Positions 45,436-53,782 of a DNA stretch of 64,000 bases are shown one piece after another. Each line of letters begins with the position of its first letter. The first letter of the stretch is position 1. Below the pieces are notes generated by a model. That model was not told where the DNA came from and did not search any database. It worked only from the letters and a program-made list of their open reading frames with translations. This DNA is from Ulvibacterium sp965228935 (GTDB lineage Bacteria; Bacteroidota; Bacteroidia; Flavobacteriales; Flavobacteriaceae), in assembly GCF_965228935.1 (NCBI RefSeq), contig NZ_OZ245846.1:1922001-1986000 (forward strand), in the 5' to 3' direction. Made by a program: the position numbers and the translations under genes.

Positions 45436-46536
45436 TTGAAGAGCTTGCACACTGCTGAACAAAAATTAAAGGAACGCATCAAGGAACTCACCTGTCTGTA
45501 CGAGGTGACTTCCTTAATCGTCAATTGTGATTATGACAATGTAAAAACCGCCTTGAAGGGAATTGTACAATGTCTGGAACGAGCTTGGCAATTTGAAAAG
45601 GAGACCTATGTAGTACTGCAGACTTCCGGATATAGTATTAAGACGGCGGAAAAAGGCGAGGATTATGTTTTTTTGGAATCCCCCATCACTATATTCAATA
45701 AGCCCAAGGGAAGTATCAAAGTGGGCTATCCCGCTCCCAAACATGTACTGGCCGATTTTTTGGAAGAGGAACAGCAACTGTTGGACAATGTCTGTTTGGA
45801 GGTGGGTAATCTGTTGGAACGCAAGGAAATAAGGGAAAACGAGGCTCGTATTCGAAGACAGGTGGAACAATCGGACCGCTTGCGCATCTTAGGTGAGATT
45901 ACGGCGGGCATCGCCCATGAACTCAATACACCCCTTGCCAATATTTTGGGTTTCACCGAACTTTTGAAGGACAGGGTTCAAAGGGATGCTCAGGCAGCAA
46001 AGGACTTGGACAAGATTATTACCAACACCATTTTTTCAAGGGAAGTGGTCAAAAAACTTATGTTCTTTGCCTGTGAGATGCCTCAGGAAAAGGAAACCGT
46101 GGACATCGTGGCAATTATAGAAGATGCCATTGCGTTGATGCGGACTACACTTCGACAAAGTGAGGTTACTTGCGAATTGATTACTGCCAAAAGACCCATA
46201 CCACTCCGAATCGACAAGATTCAATTAACACAGGTAGTTTTCAATCTCGTGGTCAATGCCGTTTATTTCTCTCCACCCAAGAGCACCATAGTTGTAAATA
46301 TATTGGACGAAAAAGATAAGGTAATCCTGAAAATTACCGATGAAGGCTCCGGTATTTCCAAAGAAACGGCACAACATATCTTTGACCCTTTCTATACCAC
46401 CAAGCCGATCGGGGAAGGTTCCGGATTGGGGCTAAGTGTAGTGCACGGTATCGTACAAAGCCATCAGGGTATGATTTACCATGAGCCCAATGAACCGTCG
46501 GGCACCATATTTTTCATAGAATTCCCGAAAAAATAA
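45436..46536 (+). CDS. Soluble sensor histidine kinase (GAF-like + HisKA + HATPase)
   Basis: 366 residues, TTG start at 45436. Residues 10-130 form a coiled-coil/GAF-like input region; there is no transmembrane helix. The H-box is GEITAGIAHELNTPLANILG with His161, followed by the N-box (VVFNLVVNAVYF) and G-boxes (DEGSGIS, GEGSGLGLSVVHGI). It should phosphorylate the NtrC-type regulator encoded five bases downstream. As there is no membrane sensor, signal must arrive through a ligand or a partner protein. Confidence 0.92.
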   Translation: MKSLHTAEQKLKERIKELTCLYEVTSLIVNCDYDNVKTALKGIVQCLERAWQFEKETYVVLQTSGYSIKTAEKGEDYVFLESPITIFNKPKGSIKVGYPAPKHVLADFLEEEQQLLDNVCLEVGNLLERKEIRENEARIRRQVEQSDRLRILGEITAGIAHELNTPLANILGFTELLKDRVQRDAQAAKDLDKIITNTIFSREVVKKLMFFACEMPQEKETVDIVAIIEDAIALMRTTLRQSEVTCELITAKRPIPLRIDKIQLTQVVFNLVVNAVYFSPPKSTIVVNILDEKDKVILKITDEGSGISKETAQHIFDPFYTTKPIGEGSGLGLSVVHGIVQSHQGMIYHEPNEPSGTIFFIEFPKK

Positions 46537-46541
46537 AAGTA

Positions 46542-47864
46542 TTGCTTAGAAAGGAGAACATATTATTGGTAGATGATGACATCCAAATATTGGAATTGCT
46601 GCAAAGGCACCTTAAATCTATGGACTATCATACCTATAAGGCCGTATCCGTAAAAGAGGCGCTCCATATTTTGAAGGATACCGAAATCGATCTGTTGATT
46701 ACCGACATTAACATGCCCGAGGTCGATGGCATCCAATTGATAAAATACGCTGCGGAACACCATCCCGATATGTCCAAACTGGTGGTCACGGGCTTTCCAT
46801 CCGTGGAGGACGCGTTAAGCGTTATCAAGTCCGGTGCAACGGACTACCTTACAAAGCCGTTTACCAAAATGGAACTGGCCGAGGCGGTCAAAAAATCCTT
46901 GAAAAGCGGAATGTCCAAAAGGACTATACTATCATCAAAAAACACGCTTATTACGAATGGCTATGCCGATATGATAGGAAAATCGGAGGCATTTCAAAAA
47001 GTTACCGAGGTCATCGATAGGGTAAAGGATAACAGGGCCACTGTTCTAGTACGAGGTGAGAGCGGAACAGGGAAAGAGCTGGTGGCCCGCGCCATACACT
47101 ATTCCGGCAAGTTTGCACGTGCCCCTTTTATTGCCGTGAATTGTGGGGCCATCCCGGAAAACCTTCTGGAAGCGGAACTCTTTGGCTATACCAAGGGGGC
47201 TTTTACCGGTGCCAATGAAAACCGCCAAGGGTTTTTTCAAGCGGCTAACCAAGGGACTATTTTTTTAGATGAGATCGGCAATGCTTCCCTGGTTGTCCAA
47301 AGTAAGCTACTGCGGGTCTTGCAAGAAAAAGAAGTGACCAAGGTAGGTTCACAACGATCGGAAAAGGTCGAGGTACGCGTCATAGCCGCCACCAATAGCG
47401 ATCTGGATGAGCTCATAGCAAAAAAGATTTTTAGGGAAGACCTTTATTATCGACTTACCGTGGTTTCCATCAACGTTCCTCCATTGCGCGACCGACCAAC
47501 CGATATTCCCCTTTTAATAGAAAGGTTTCTTCGGAAATATGGTATGGAATACAAAGACCGTTTGGTCCGCATAACACCAGATGCCCTTGGAGTGCTCGAA
47601 CGGTATCTATGGCCGGGCAACATCCGTGAACTTGAGAATGTAGTGCAACGTGCCGTTATAATGTGCGATGGGGAAATTAAGTTGCAGCATTTACCCAACG
47701 AATTAAAATATCAAATTGACTTTCCTAAAAAAGGATTCCCGACGCTTCAAGAAAAGGAAAAGGAGTACATTCAACAAGTGCTTGCATCTACGGGAGGCAA
47801 TAAGACAAAAGCTGCCGAAATCTTGGGTGTTGACCGCAAGACCCTCCGTGGAAAATTAAAATAA
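46542..47864 (+). CDS. NtrC-family sigma-54-dependent response regulator
   Basis: 440 residues, TTG start (MLRKENILLVDDDIQ). Receiver domain with phospho-acceptor Asp55 (LLITDINMP) and Lys in YLTKPF. AAA+ domain has Walker A GESGTGKE (172-179), the sigma-54 contact loop GAFTGA (219-224) and Walker B FLDEIG. A Fis-like helix-turn-helix ends the protein (NKTKAAEILGVDRKTLRGKL). It activates transcription by RNA polymerase with sigma-54, and an excellent -24/-12 promoter with paired upstream palindromes lies just downstream of this gene. Confidence 0.95.
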   Translation: MLRKENILLVDDDIQILELLQRHLKSMDYHTYKAVSVKEALHILKDTEIDLLITDINMPEVDGIQLIKYAAEHHPDMSKLVVTGFPSVEDALSVIKSGATDYLTKPFTKMELAEAVKKSLKSGMSKRTILSSKNTLITNGYADMIGKSEAFQKVTEVIDRVKDNRATVLVRGESGTGKELVARAIHYSGKFARAPFIAVNCGAIPENLLEAELFGYTKGAFTGANENRQGFFQAANQGTIFLDEIGNASLVVQSKLLRVLQEKEVTKVGSQRSEKVEVRVIAATNSDLDELIAKKIFREDLYYRLTVVSINVPPLRDRPTDIPLLIERFLRKYGMEYKDRLVRITPDALGVLERYLWPGNIRELENVVQRAVIMCDGEIKLQHLPNELKYQIDFPKKGFPTLQEKEKEYIQQVLASTGGNKTKAAEILGVDRKTLRGKLK

Positions 47865-47869
47865 TCACT

Positions 47870-47903
47870 GGGGAAGAATTCCTCGACCGGGGAAAAATTC
47901 CCC
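47870..47903 (+). promoter_or_regulatory. Two tandem palindromes, probable activator binding sites (UAS)
   Basis: GGGGAAGAATTCCTC (47870-47884) and GGGGAAAAATTCCCC (47889-47903) are two 15-bp near-perfect and perfect dyads with centres 19 bp apart. They lie about 100 to 125 bp upstream of the sigma-54 promoter, the usual distance for NtrC-type enhancer sites. The lack of a following T-run argues against a terminator. Confidence 0.65.
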
Positions 47904-47994
47904 GATTCCTTTCCTTGTCCTATTATTTTGAAAGACCTCTTTATTTCTAATTATCAGTGACTTATACTTCTTTTCGTACAGGAGTCACTATCAA

Positions 47995-48009
47995 TGGCAT
48001 ACCCTTTGC
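47995..48009 (+). promoter_or_regulatory. Sigma-54 (-24/-12) promoter
   Basis: TGGCATACCCTTTGC matches the TGGCacgNNNNTTGC consensus with correct spacing (TGGC at 47995, TTGC at 48006). Transcription would start near 48021, about 70 bases before ATG 48092. Confidence 0.75.
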
Positions 48010-48091
48010 CCATATAGTGCAAAATCAATTTCAGGAGATTGTCCATACCCTACATCAGTAGAACAAAAACACAGGAATGAAATACGGAGGT

Positions 48092-48505
48092 ATGATATTG
48101 GAAAAAAAGGAATACTTGACCCTTAAGCGGATACTGAACTTCCACAAGCACTATGAGGATTATGCACATAAGGATGCCTTGGAACGACTCAAGGAAAGTA
48201 TAGATGATGCCTTGGTAAAGGATGAGGAAGAAGTGCCCAGCGATGTTGTCCGCTTGTACTCTCGGGTAACCCTGAGTTCTGAGGAAGGGGGAAGCCGAAT
48301 TCTTCGACTAGTGCCGCCGTCGGAAGAAAACACCATGGGAAAGAGAATATCTGTAATCAGTACGTTAGGAGCGAACCTCATAGGGCTAGCTGCCGGGGAT
48401 ACCCTCCAAATGGAAATCCCATCGGATACAAAATCACTAAAAATCACCAAAGTGGAAAAGCCCCACCAGAGATTGTCCGATTCGTTTTCGGGGTTGGATT
48501 TTTAA
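48092..48505 (+). CDS. GreA/GreB-like C-terminal domain protein (Rnk type)
   Basis: 137 residues from ATG 48092, which has GGAGG just before it; ATG 48077 would add five residues. After an N-terminal helical region (YLTLKRILNFHKHYEDYAHKD) comes an Rnk-like domain with VRLYSRVTLSS, RILRLVPPSEEN and ANLIGLAAGDTL, as in nucleoside-diphosphate-kinase regulators and transcript-cleavage factors that bind RNA polymerase. It is the first gene after the sigma-54 promoter, so its synthesis should depend on the preceding two-component pair. Confidence 0.78.
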   Translation: MILEKKEYLTLKRILNFHKHYEDYAHKDALERLKESIDDALVKDEEEVPSDVVRLYSRVTLSSEEGGSRILRLVPPSEENTMGKRISVISTLGANLIGLAAGDTLQMEIPSDTKSLKITKVEKPHQRLSDSFSGLDF

Positions 48506-48556
48506 AAGGCGCACTTGATAAAGGAAAAATTAATTATAAACCCTAAATATACAGTT

Positions 48557-48925
48557 ATGAAACAGTTATTTTTCGCAATATTATTTTTGATTGCAACAGT
48601 AAACGTAAGTGCACAGGATACTGAACAAACAACATCACAAGAGGTGCAGATCGGCGATGTACTTGAAATAGGTCGTCCCGATGCCCCCAGCTACAAATAC
48701 ATTGATTTTCCAAGACCAAACTTTATTATAAAAAGAGGGGGAATTGCCAATTACAAGAGAGTTGAGGGAAATAAAGTGGTCGTGACCTCTATAAAGGAAA
48801 AAAAGGATGGTACATTGAAGGTGAAGATCAAAAGAACCGATGGAAGACGGTTTTTTGGTAGCCACCCCGTGGTATCGGCAGATTTGGAAAATGCCCTTGA
48901 ATCGGGCGAGTTACGAAGAATTTAG
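48557..48925 (+). CDS. Small secreted protein of unknown function
   Basis: 122 residues from ATG 48557, with a signal peptide (MKQLFFAILFLIATVNVSAQ). The mature part contains GDVLEIGRPDAPSYKYIDFP and a basic beta-like stretch (KDGTLKVKIKRTDGRRF). No known domain is recognised. It lies 51 bases after the Rnk-like gene and ahead of a terminator-like hairpin, so it is probably the second gene of the sigma-54 transcript. Confidence 0.7.
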   Translation: MKQLFFAILFLIATVNVSAQDTEQTTSQEVQIGDVLEIGRPDAPSYKYIDFPRPNFIIKRGGIANYKRVEGNKVVVTSIKEKKDGTLKVKIKRTDGRRFFGSHPVVSADLENALESGELRRI

Positions 48926-48942
48926 ATTGTTGATAAATGTAG

Positions 48943-49013
48943 TCCGCCTGGTCCCCACCGCTATTTGAATTGCTCAAAAGGTTGATAGGTTATAAGGGCC
49001 GGGCGGATTTTTT
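48943..49013 (+). terminator. Probable rho-independent terminator
   Basis: TCCGCC...GGTCCC (48943-48955) pairs with GGGCC...GGCGGA (48996-49007), giving a stem with a roughly 40-base loop followed by six T. The long loop lowers confidence. Confidence 0.5.
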
Positions 49014-49071
49014 CAGAAAACTGCGTCTGTGCGGAAAATGCCCTAGAAAATGAACCCACTAAGCTCATAAA

Positions 49072-49707
49072 ATGCCCAAGAAATTGACTTTAAAACAGCG
49101 GATTCATGCCGGATTTATCCTCGCTATTGCATTTTTGCTGGTGCTTGCATCGAACCGGTTGAACAGAAGGAATTTCTCAACTGTAGAGCATACGGTCAAT
49201 TCGGTTTTTGAGGATCGTGTGGTTGCCCAGGATTATATTTATCGGCTAAACAACCTGTTTCACCAAAAAGAGATGTCGTTGGAAGTATCCGAACGAGAAG
49301 AGCTCCAATCGGTTGCCGATGATAACATTGTTCCGCTTTTCGAAAATTTTGCAAAAACGAAATTAACACAGGATGAATCGGTTTATTTTAAACGTTTAAA
49401 GGAAAACTATTGGGAATTACAAAAACTGGAAAAAGCTTTTTTTGCAGATCAGGAACCAAAGGCTGGGCTGGGCATAAAGGAAATGGAGGTCTTGCTTAAA
49501 AAAATTAACGAGAATCTGAACCGGCTTTCAGAAGTACAACTTTCAGAAAGTCTCCAGTTGACCCAATTGTCACAAAAGTCCCTAAAGATGAACCAATTGC
49601 TCTCCATGCTTGAAGTAGTGTTTTTGGTTATAATTGGAATCCTCTTTCTGCTGATTGTTTTTCATAGAGAAAAGTCAAATACGGCTTTGGTGAAAGAGGA
49701 TGTTTAA
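49072..49707 (+). CDS. Membrane protein with MCP-like four-helix-bundle periplasmic domain
   Basis: 211 residues with two transmembrane helices (about 12-28 and 183-203) flanking a helical, charged region with heptad character, resembling the 4HB sensor domain of chemoreceptors. There is no HAMP, signalling or enzymatic domain after the second helix, only about ten residues. It could sense a periplasmic signal for the soluble kinase at 45436-46536, or be a stand-alone stress protein. The link is positional only. Confidence 0.72.
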   Translation: MPKKLTLKQRIHAGFILAIAFLLVLASNRLNRRNFSTVEHTVNSVFEDRVVAQDYIYRLNNLFHQKEMSLEVSEREELQSVADDNIVPLFENFAKTKLTQDESVYFKRLKENYWELQKLEKAFFADQEPKAGLGIKEMEVLLKKINENLNRLSEVQLSESLQLTQLSQKSLKMNQLLSMLEVVFLVIIGILFLLIVFHREKSNTALVKEDV

Positions 49708-49971
49708 AATTGAGACTAATTGTTGCAATTAAAAGTAGTATTAACCTCTGTAATATCATGGTTAAATCCTATTCTCGGCCGAATCATTTTTTAAGGACAC
49801 CGGCCACCAAATTTTAGTATTTACACCTTTAAGCTTATCAAATTGATTCCTCTTTTGTCTTTTCATGGTGTTTCGAAAGGGGAAACTCCAAAAACATCCA
49901 TTTTATCACCAAGTTGATGTCTTTTGGTTTCTAAGGAGAAGGAATAGCTTATCCAATAGTATAATTCCTTG

Positions 49972-50991
49972 CTATTTGCCTAATTTTTTGATAAAATCCT
50001 GTACCCGGGCCCAATACTGTTCGTCATCCCAGAACCCATGGATGTTCTCTTCGTAGGAATAGAGGTGGACACCATTTTTGCGTTCCATCATCTTGAGCAC
50101 CAGATTCTTTGCAAAATCTATGGGTACAAAAGGGTCATTCACATCATGGTGCAATTGCACGAGGGGAAGTTCCTTGGCAAAGTGGATCGGTGAACTGGCT
50201 ATGAATCGTTGTCTAGCTTCCTTTTCCGAGATATTCCCCGATAACAAATCTTTGAAAAACAATAATTTGAACTGATTCGGATATAATCCGTAGAGTGCTT
50301 TCATATCCGAAGGAGCAGCAATAACGACCGCTCTTTTTATTCGCTTGTCCCTTACCGAGGCCAAAAGTGCAACGGTTCCACCCCTGCTTCCGCCTAGTAT
50401 GCCGATTCGATCTTTATCTGCTTGGTCGAAGTTCCCGAGTACCACGTTCAAAAACCCTAGGGCATCGGTCGTTGCGCCATCAAAAGCATCGCCTACGCTG
50501 CCTTCGGAGAGGTATTTTTTATTGCCAATACTGAGTTGTTGGCCTCTAAAGGATGGAATTACCACCATAAATTCCTCGTCCAAATTTTCTCCTAAAAAAC
50601 TGGGAAATTGAACAGCTCTGTGGTTGAAATCCGTACTGATATCAAATTCGGTATGTATCCCATCTCCGCCGGTAGCAAAAATAATGATGGGCAATTTGAG
50701 GTCATCTTTACGTTTCGGAACGATTACGGCGCCATAATGTGTATTATCTTCCACGATATGGGATAATACATAAAGTGTGTTTGTATTTGCAAGTACGATT
50801 GAATCGTGAATCAGCACATTTTTGGGCGACAGGTCCCTTTGCTTCAATTTGAAGAGCGTGTCATCAATTTCTTGTTGGGATGGATCGGATATTATTTTTT
50901 GTAGAAGGGTGTCCTTATCATCAATCTTCGATTTTTGACCTTTACAGAATATAGGGTGAAGCAATAGGACGGCAATGACGATTTTATACAT
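49972..50991 (-). CDS. Secreted alpha/beta hydrolase (S9/dienelactone-hydrolase-like)
   Basis: 339 residues from ATG 50991, where a signal peptide begins (MYKIVIAVLLLHPIFCKGQ); a 15-residue upstream extension is rejected. Nucleophile elbow GILGGSRGGTVALLA (Ser), later HHDVNDPFVPIDFAKN (Asp) and ENIHGFWDD (His). Periplasmic esterase or peptidase of unknown substrate. The gene lies next to an AraC-type regulator on the same strand, whose stop is separated by a short gap. Confidence 0.82.
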   Translation of the reverse strand: MYKIVIAVLLLHPIFCKGQKSKIDDKDTLLQKIISDPSQQEIDDTLFKLKQRDLSPKNVLIHDSIVLANTNTLYVLSHIVEDNTHYGAVIVPKRKDDLKLPIIIFATGGDGIHTEFDISTDFNHRAVQFPSFLGENLDEEFMVVIPSFRGQQLSIGNKKYLSEGSVGDAFDGATTDALGFLNVVLGNFDQADKDRIGILGGSRGGTVALLASVRDKRIKRAVVIAAPSDMKALYGLYPNQFKLLFFKDLLSGNISEKEARQRFIASSPIHFAKELPLVQLHHDVNDPFVPIDFAKNLVLKMMERKNGVHLYSYEENIHGFWDDEQYWARVQDFIKKLGK

Positions 50992-51075
50992 GGTATTATT
51001 GTTTTGATTTAACAAGTGACAAAACAAGCGCACCATTCGCCCTCATGCGCCCCATAATGAGGGATGGTACTTATT

Positions 51076-52239
51076 TTAGAGGTCTATTTTCCTCTTTTTT
51101 TGGAATTCGGACGGAGTCATTCCCGTGATTTTCTTGAAGACCCGATTGAAAGTGGTCTTTGAATTGAAACCAGAATCAAGGGCAATACCAAGTAAAGTAA
51201 TATTCCCATATGCCGGCTTGCCCAATCTGCTTTTTACCTCTTCAATTCGGTATCGGTTTACAAAATCGTGAAAGTTACTCTTTAAATGGGCATTCAAAAT
51301 ATAGGAAACAAGGTTGGGATCAAGTTTTAAAAAAGCTGAAAATTCCTTAAGATTCAAATTTTCATCCAGATATACTTTGTCTCTTTCCATAAGACGTTCT
51401 ATCCCATCGATATAGGCTAGTATTTGAGATTGGGACAGATTACCAAAGTTTTTATTTTCCCTTGTTCCAACAATTCGTTTCAAGACAATGCTACTGGCAT
51501 GTCCCAGACCCTCCAGACCAATCCAAAAGGTCAGGTAGGTAATGGCCAGTAATAAAAGGTAGAGAACGAGAACAATGCCGATATACTGTAATTGAAATTT
51601 GAAAAACAAAAGGAATAGTATCATAAATGGAACCCAAATCATCCACAACAATCGATAATAAACTATCAGTTTTTGTAACCATGCCAATGTGATTTCCTTT
51701 AGGTTCGAGAAATTTTTCAGCGCCCAGATTTCATGATTTTTGATGATACCAAGGGAAATATGGAGGTAATATAGGATAGAACATGCCGTCCAAATGTACA
51801 GAATTGGTGCTGCATAAAAGTAAAAAGGGGTGTTGTAGAAAAGCTGGTCATTTCTGATACCATAAACCACATTGATTGCCTGAAAGATTATCTCTACGGT
51901 GACCGGGATGAAATACGCATATGTCATTTCCGATCTACTAAAACTTGTGTTAACGAGTGCTTTGGTATAAAAATAGATAAGAGGGCCTAGAGCTGTCAGA
52001 AATGAAAAAGGTATCCAGAGTAGGAAGGGAGCTATATTATCAAGATTGGTGTCCAAAACCATCAGATATGCCAAATGTAGGCTAACGATGATCATGGTCA
52101 AGGATAGTATTCTATTGGCAATAGGTCGATTTCCCTTTCTAAAAAACAAGATTCCGGCCAAGATAAAATTTTGGACAAGTCCGGAGATGATAAAAAAATT
52201 GATAGGGTTTAAATTGAAAAATATTTCTTCCTTGTCCAA
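51076..52239 (-). CDS. AraC-family regulator with N-terminal membrane domain
   Basis: 387 residues. Seven or so hydrophobic helices (about 10-245) precede a linker and a C-terminal AraC helix-turn-helix domain with VNRYRIEEVKSRL and GFNSKTTFNRVFKKITGMTPSEF. Membrane-bound AraC regulators of this shape are common in Flavobacteria and respond to unknown envelope signals. It probably regulates the adjacent hydrolase or a divergent target. No promoter element was clear. Confidence 0.85.
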   Translation of the reverse strand: MDKEEIFFNLNPINFFIISGLVQNFILAGILFFRKGNRPIANRILSLTMIIVSLHLAYLMVLDTNLDNIAPFLLWIPFSFLTALGPLIYFYTKALVNTSFSRSEMTYAYFIPVTVEIIFQAINVVYGIRNDQLFYNTPFYFYAAPILYIWTACSILYYLHISLGIIKNHEIWALKNFSNLKEITLAWLQKLIVYYRLLWMIWVPFMILFLLFFKFQLQYIGIVLVLYLLLLAITYLTFWIGLEGLGHASSIVLKRIVGTRENKNFGNLSQSQILAYIDGIERLMERDKVYLDENLNLKEFSAFLKLDPNLVSYILNAHLKSNFHDFVNRYRIEEVKSRLGKPAYGNITLLGIALDSGFNSKTTFNRVFKKITGMTPSEFQKKRKIDL

Positions 52240-52583
52240 TTTTCAAATATTACGGAGATTCTTCCTGTTTACCTTAGAAGCATTAAATATGTTGATATCC
52301 CAATCGATTTGGTTTTATTATCGGTACATTGGGCCCATGTCAAAATAAGAAAACTTTTTTCGATATAGCCGTTAACTATAGTGGTAACACCACAAATTAT
52401 ATAATAACTACCTCTATTATTTATTGATCCAATACCATTTACGAAGGTGTGAGTGAGACCAGATAGAAGATATTTAAATTTGGAGGGCTGAAGTATCGAA
52501 TCGCTCCCTTGTTTTTTCCTTATCTTGAAGAAAATTGAATACTCCGGAAGATTAAATCCCATTGATCATTTAAATAGTGACCC
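52240..52583. other. 344-base intergenic region
   Basis: AT-rich gap between divergent transcripts. A TAAATTTG -7-like box lies at 52475-52482 for the plus-strand genes. GTTAACTATAGTGGTAAC at 52371-52388 is only a weak dyad. I see no RNA gene or additional ORF. Confidence 0.5.
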
Positions 52584-52664
52584 ATGAAAAAGCGATTTAA
52601 AGAGAATGTTATTGTGGTTCCCAGGAGCTCAAAAGTGGTGGAAATTACAAAAGTTATTATATGA
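52584..52664 (+). CDS. 26-codon ORF overlapping the kinase start (ATGA)
   Basis: ATG 52584 opens a short basic peptide (MKKRFKENVIVVPRSSKVVE, then six more residues ending VII) whose TGA overlaps the ATG of the kinase gene as ATGA. It has no recognised family and is too short to judge codon use. It may be a genuine microprotein, or a leader whose translation controls the kinase. Confidence 0.4.
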   Translation: MKKRFKENVIVVPRSSKVVEITKVII

Positions 52665-53668
52665 ATCCCGAGTTTTTGGAACAGCTTATCGCCGATGGTC
52701 TACCTATATCCAAAACTTCGAGATTTGAATTACTGACCGGGGGTGTATCCAGCGAAATCTATAGGATCGATACGGACAGAAAGATTTTTGTGGTCAAAAG
52801 GGCGCTTAAAAAACTAAAGGTCAAATCGGATTGGTTTGCGGACGTGTCCCGAAATGATTTCGAGATCAAGTATTTGGAATATGTCGCCCAATTTTTACCA
52901 AACGCGGTTCCAAAACTACTGGGTCGAGGATCGGGCTACTTTGTTATGGAATTCCTTGATCAAGGTTTCTCCAATTGGAAAACCCTGCTAATGGGAGGGG
53001 ATTTTCAAGAGACCCATGCCCAGGAGGCCGGGAGGGTGTTGGGGAAAATCCATCAGCATTCCTATTCTGACAAGGCTGTCGCAAAACAGTTCAATTCCCT
53101 TCAAAATTTTACCCAGTTACGTATTTCGCCCTACCTTCTGCATTGTGCGGAAAGGCACCCCTTGGTTGCCCCGGAAATCCTCAAGGAAGCGGAACGTTTA
53201 AAGAATACTCAGGAATGCCTTGTCCACGGGGACTATAGTCCAAAAAACATTTTGATTTCAAAGAAGCGCATGGTCGTGGTAGATTGTGAAGTAGCCTTCT
53301 ATGGCGACGCGGCTTTTGACATTGCGTTTTTGTCCTCACATCTTTTGCTCAAAGGACTGTATCATGCGCCCCGCTACACAAATCTTGAACACTTTGTTAA
53401 AGCTTTTCTTTTAACCTACGAAAAGGAAAGGGATGGCACCTATGATTTTCAGGAGCTACAAAAACGTACGGCAAGATTATTGCCTATGCTTCTTTTGGCT
53501 AGGGTTGATGGTAAATCCCCCGTGGAATATCTAAGCCCCGACAAGCAGGCATTGACTCGGGAGTTTGCCCTAAAGCAGATAGCGGGAAAAGATCCAGGGC
53601 TGCAAGCTATCATCCAAACCTGGTTCAAAACCTTACAAAATGCCACCTATTTGAAAGCCCAAAAATGA
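52661..53668 (+). CDS. APH-fold small-molecule kinase
   Basis: 335 residues of the aminoglycoside/choline/methylthioribose kinase superfamily. ATP-binding start LLTGGVSSEIYRID and VVKRALKKL (Lys), hinge YFVMEFLDQGFSNW, catalytic loop LVHGDYSPKNILI (Asp) and metal motif VVVDCEVAFYGDAAFD. No antibiotic-resistance context. The divergent enolase that follows suggests that the substrate is a hydroxy-acid or sugar whose phosphate is next dehydrated, but this is an inference from gene order. It is coupled by ATGA to the 26-codon ORF. Confidence 0.82.
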   Translation: MNPEFLEQLIADGLPISKTSRFELLTGGVSSEIYRIDTDRKIFVVKRALKKLKVKSDWFADVSRNDFEIKYLEYVAQFLPNAVPKLLGRGSGYFVMEFLDQGFSNWKTLLMGGDFQETHAQEAGRVLGKIHQHSYSDKAVAKQFNSLQNFTQLRISPYLLHCAERHPLVAPEILKEAERLKNTQECLVHGDYSPKNILISKKRMVVVDCEVAFYGDAAFDIAFLSSHLLLKGLYHAPRYTNLEHFVKAFLLTYEKERDGTYDFQELQKRTARLLPMLLLARVDGKSPVEYLSPDKQALTREFALKQIAGKDPGLQAIIQTWFKTLQNATYLKAQK

Positions 53669-53697
53669 TTGAAATTCTTGACGACCGTTTATATTTG
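53669..53697 (+). promoter_or_regulatory. Promoter of the enolase-like gene
   Basis: TTG (53669-53671), 18 bases, TATATTTG (53690-53697): a full match to the TTG-N17-23-TAnnTTTG pattern. It overlaps the end of the kinase gene and would give a leader of about 80 bases. Confidence 0.55.
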
Positions 53698-53782
53698 CCT
53701 AGATATGTTATTTGGAGTGTGCCGGAAAAGAACATGTCGCAATTGAAATCTACAACATGATAATCAAGTAAACATCTAGTAA

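Noticed and set aside
47889..47903. Palindrome read as terminator of the regulator gene
   Set aside because: No T-run follows, a second copy lies beside it and a sigma-54 promoter lies downstream, so an activator site fits better.
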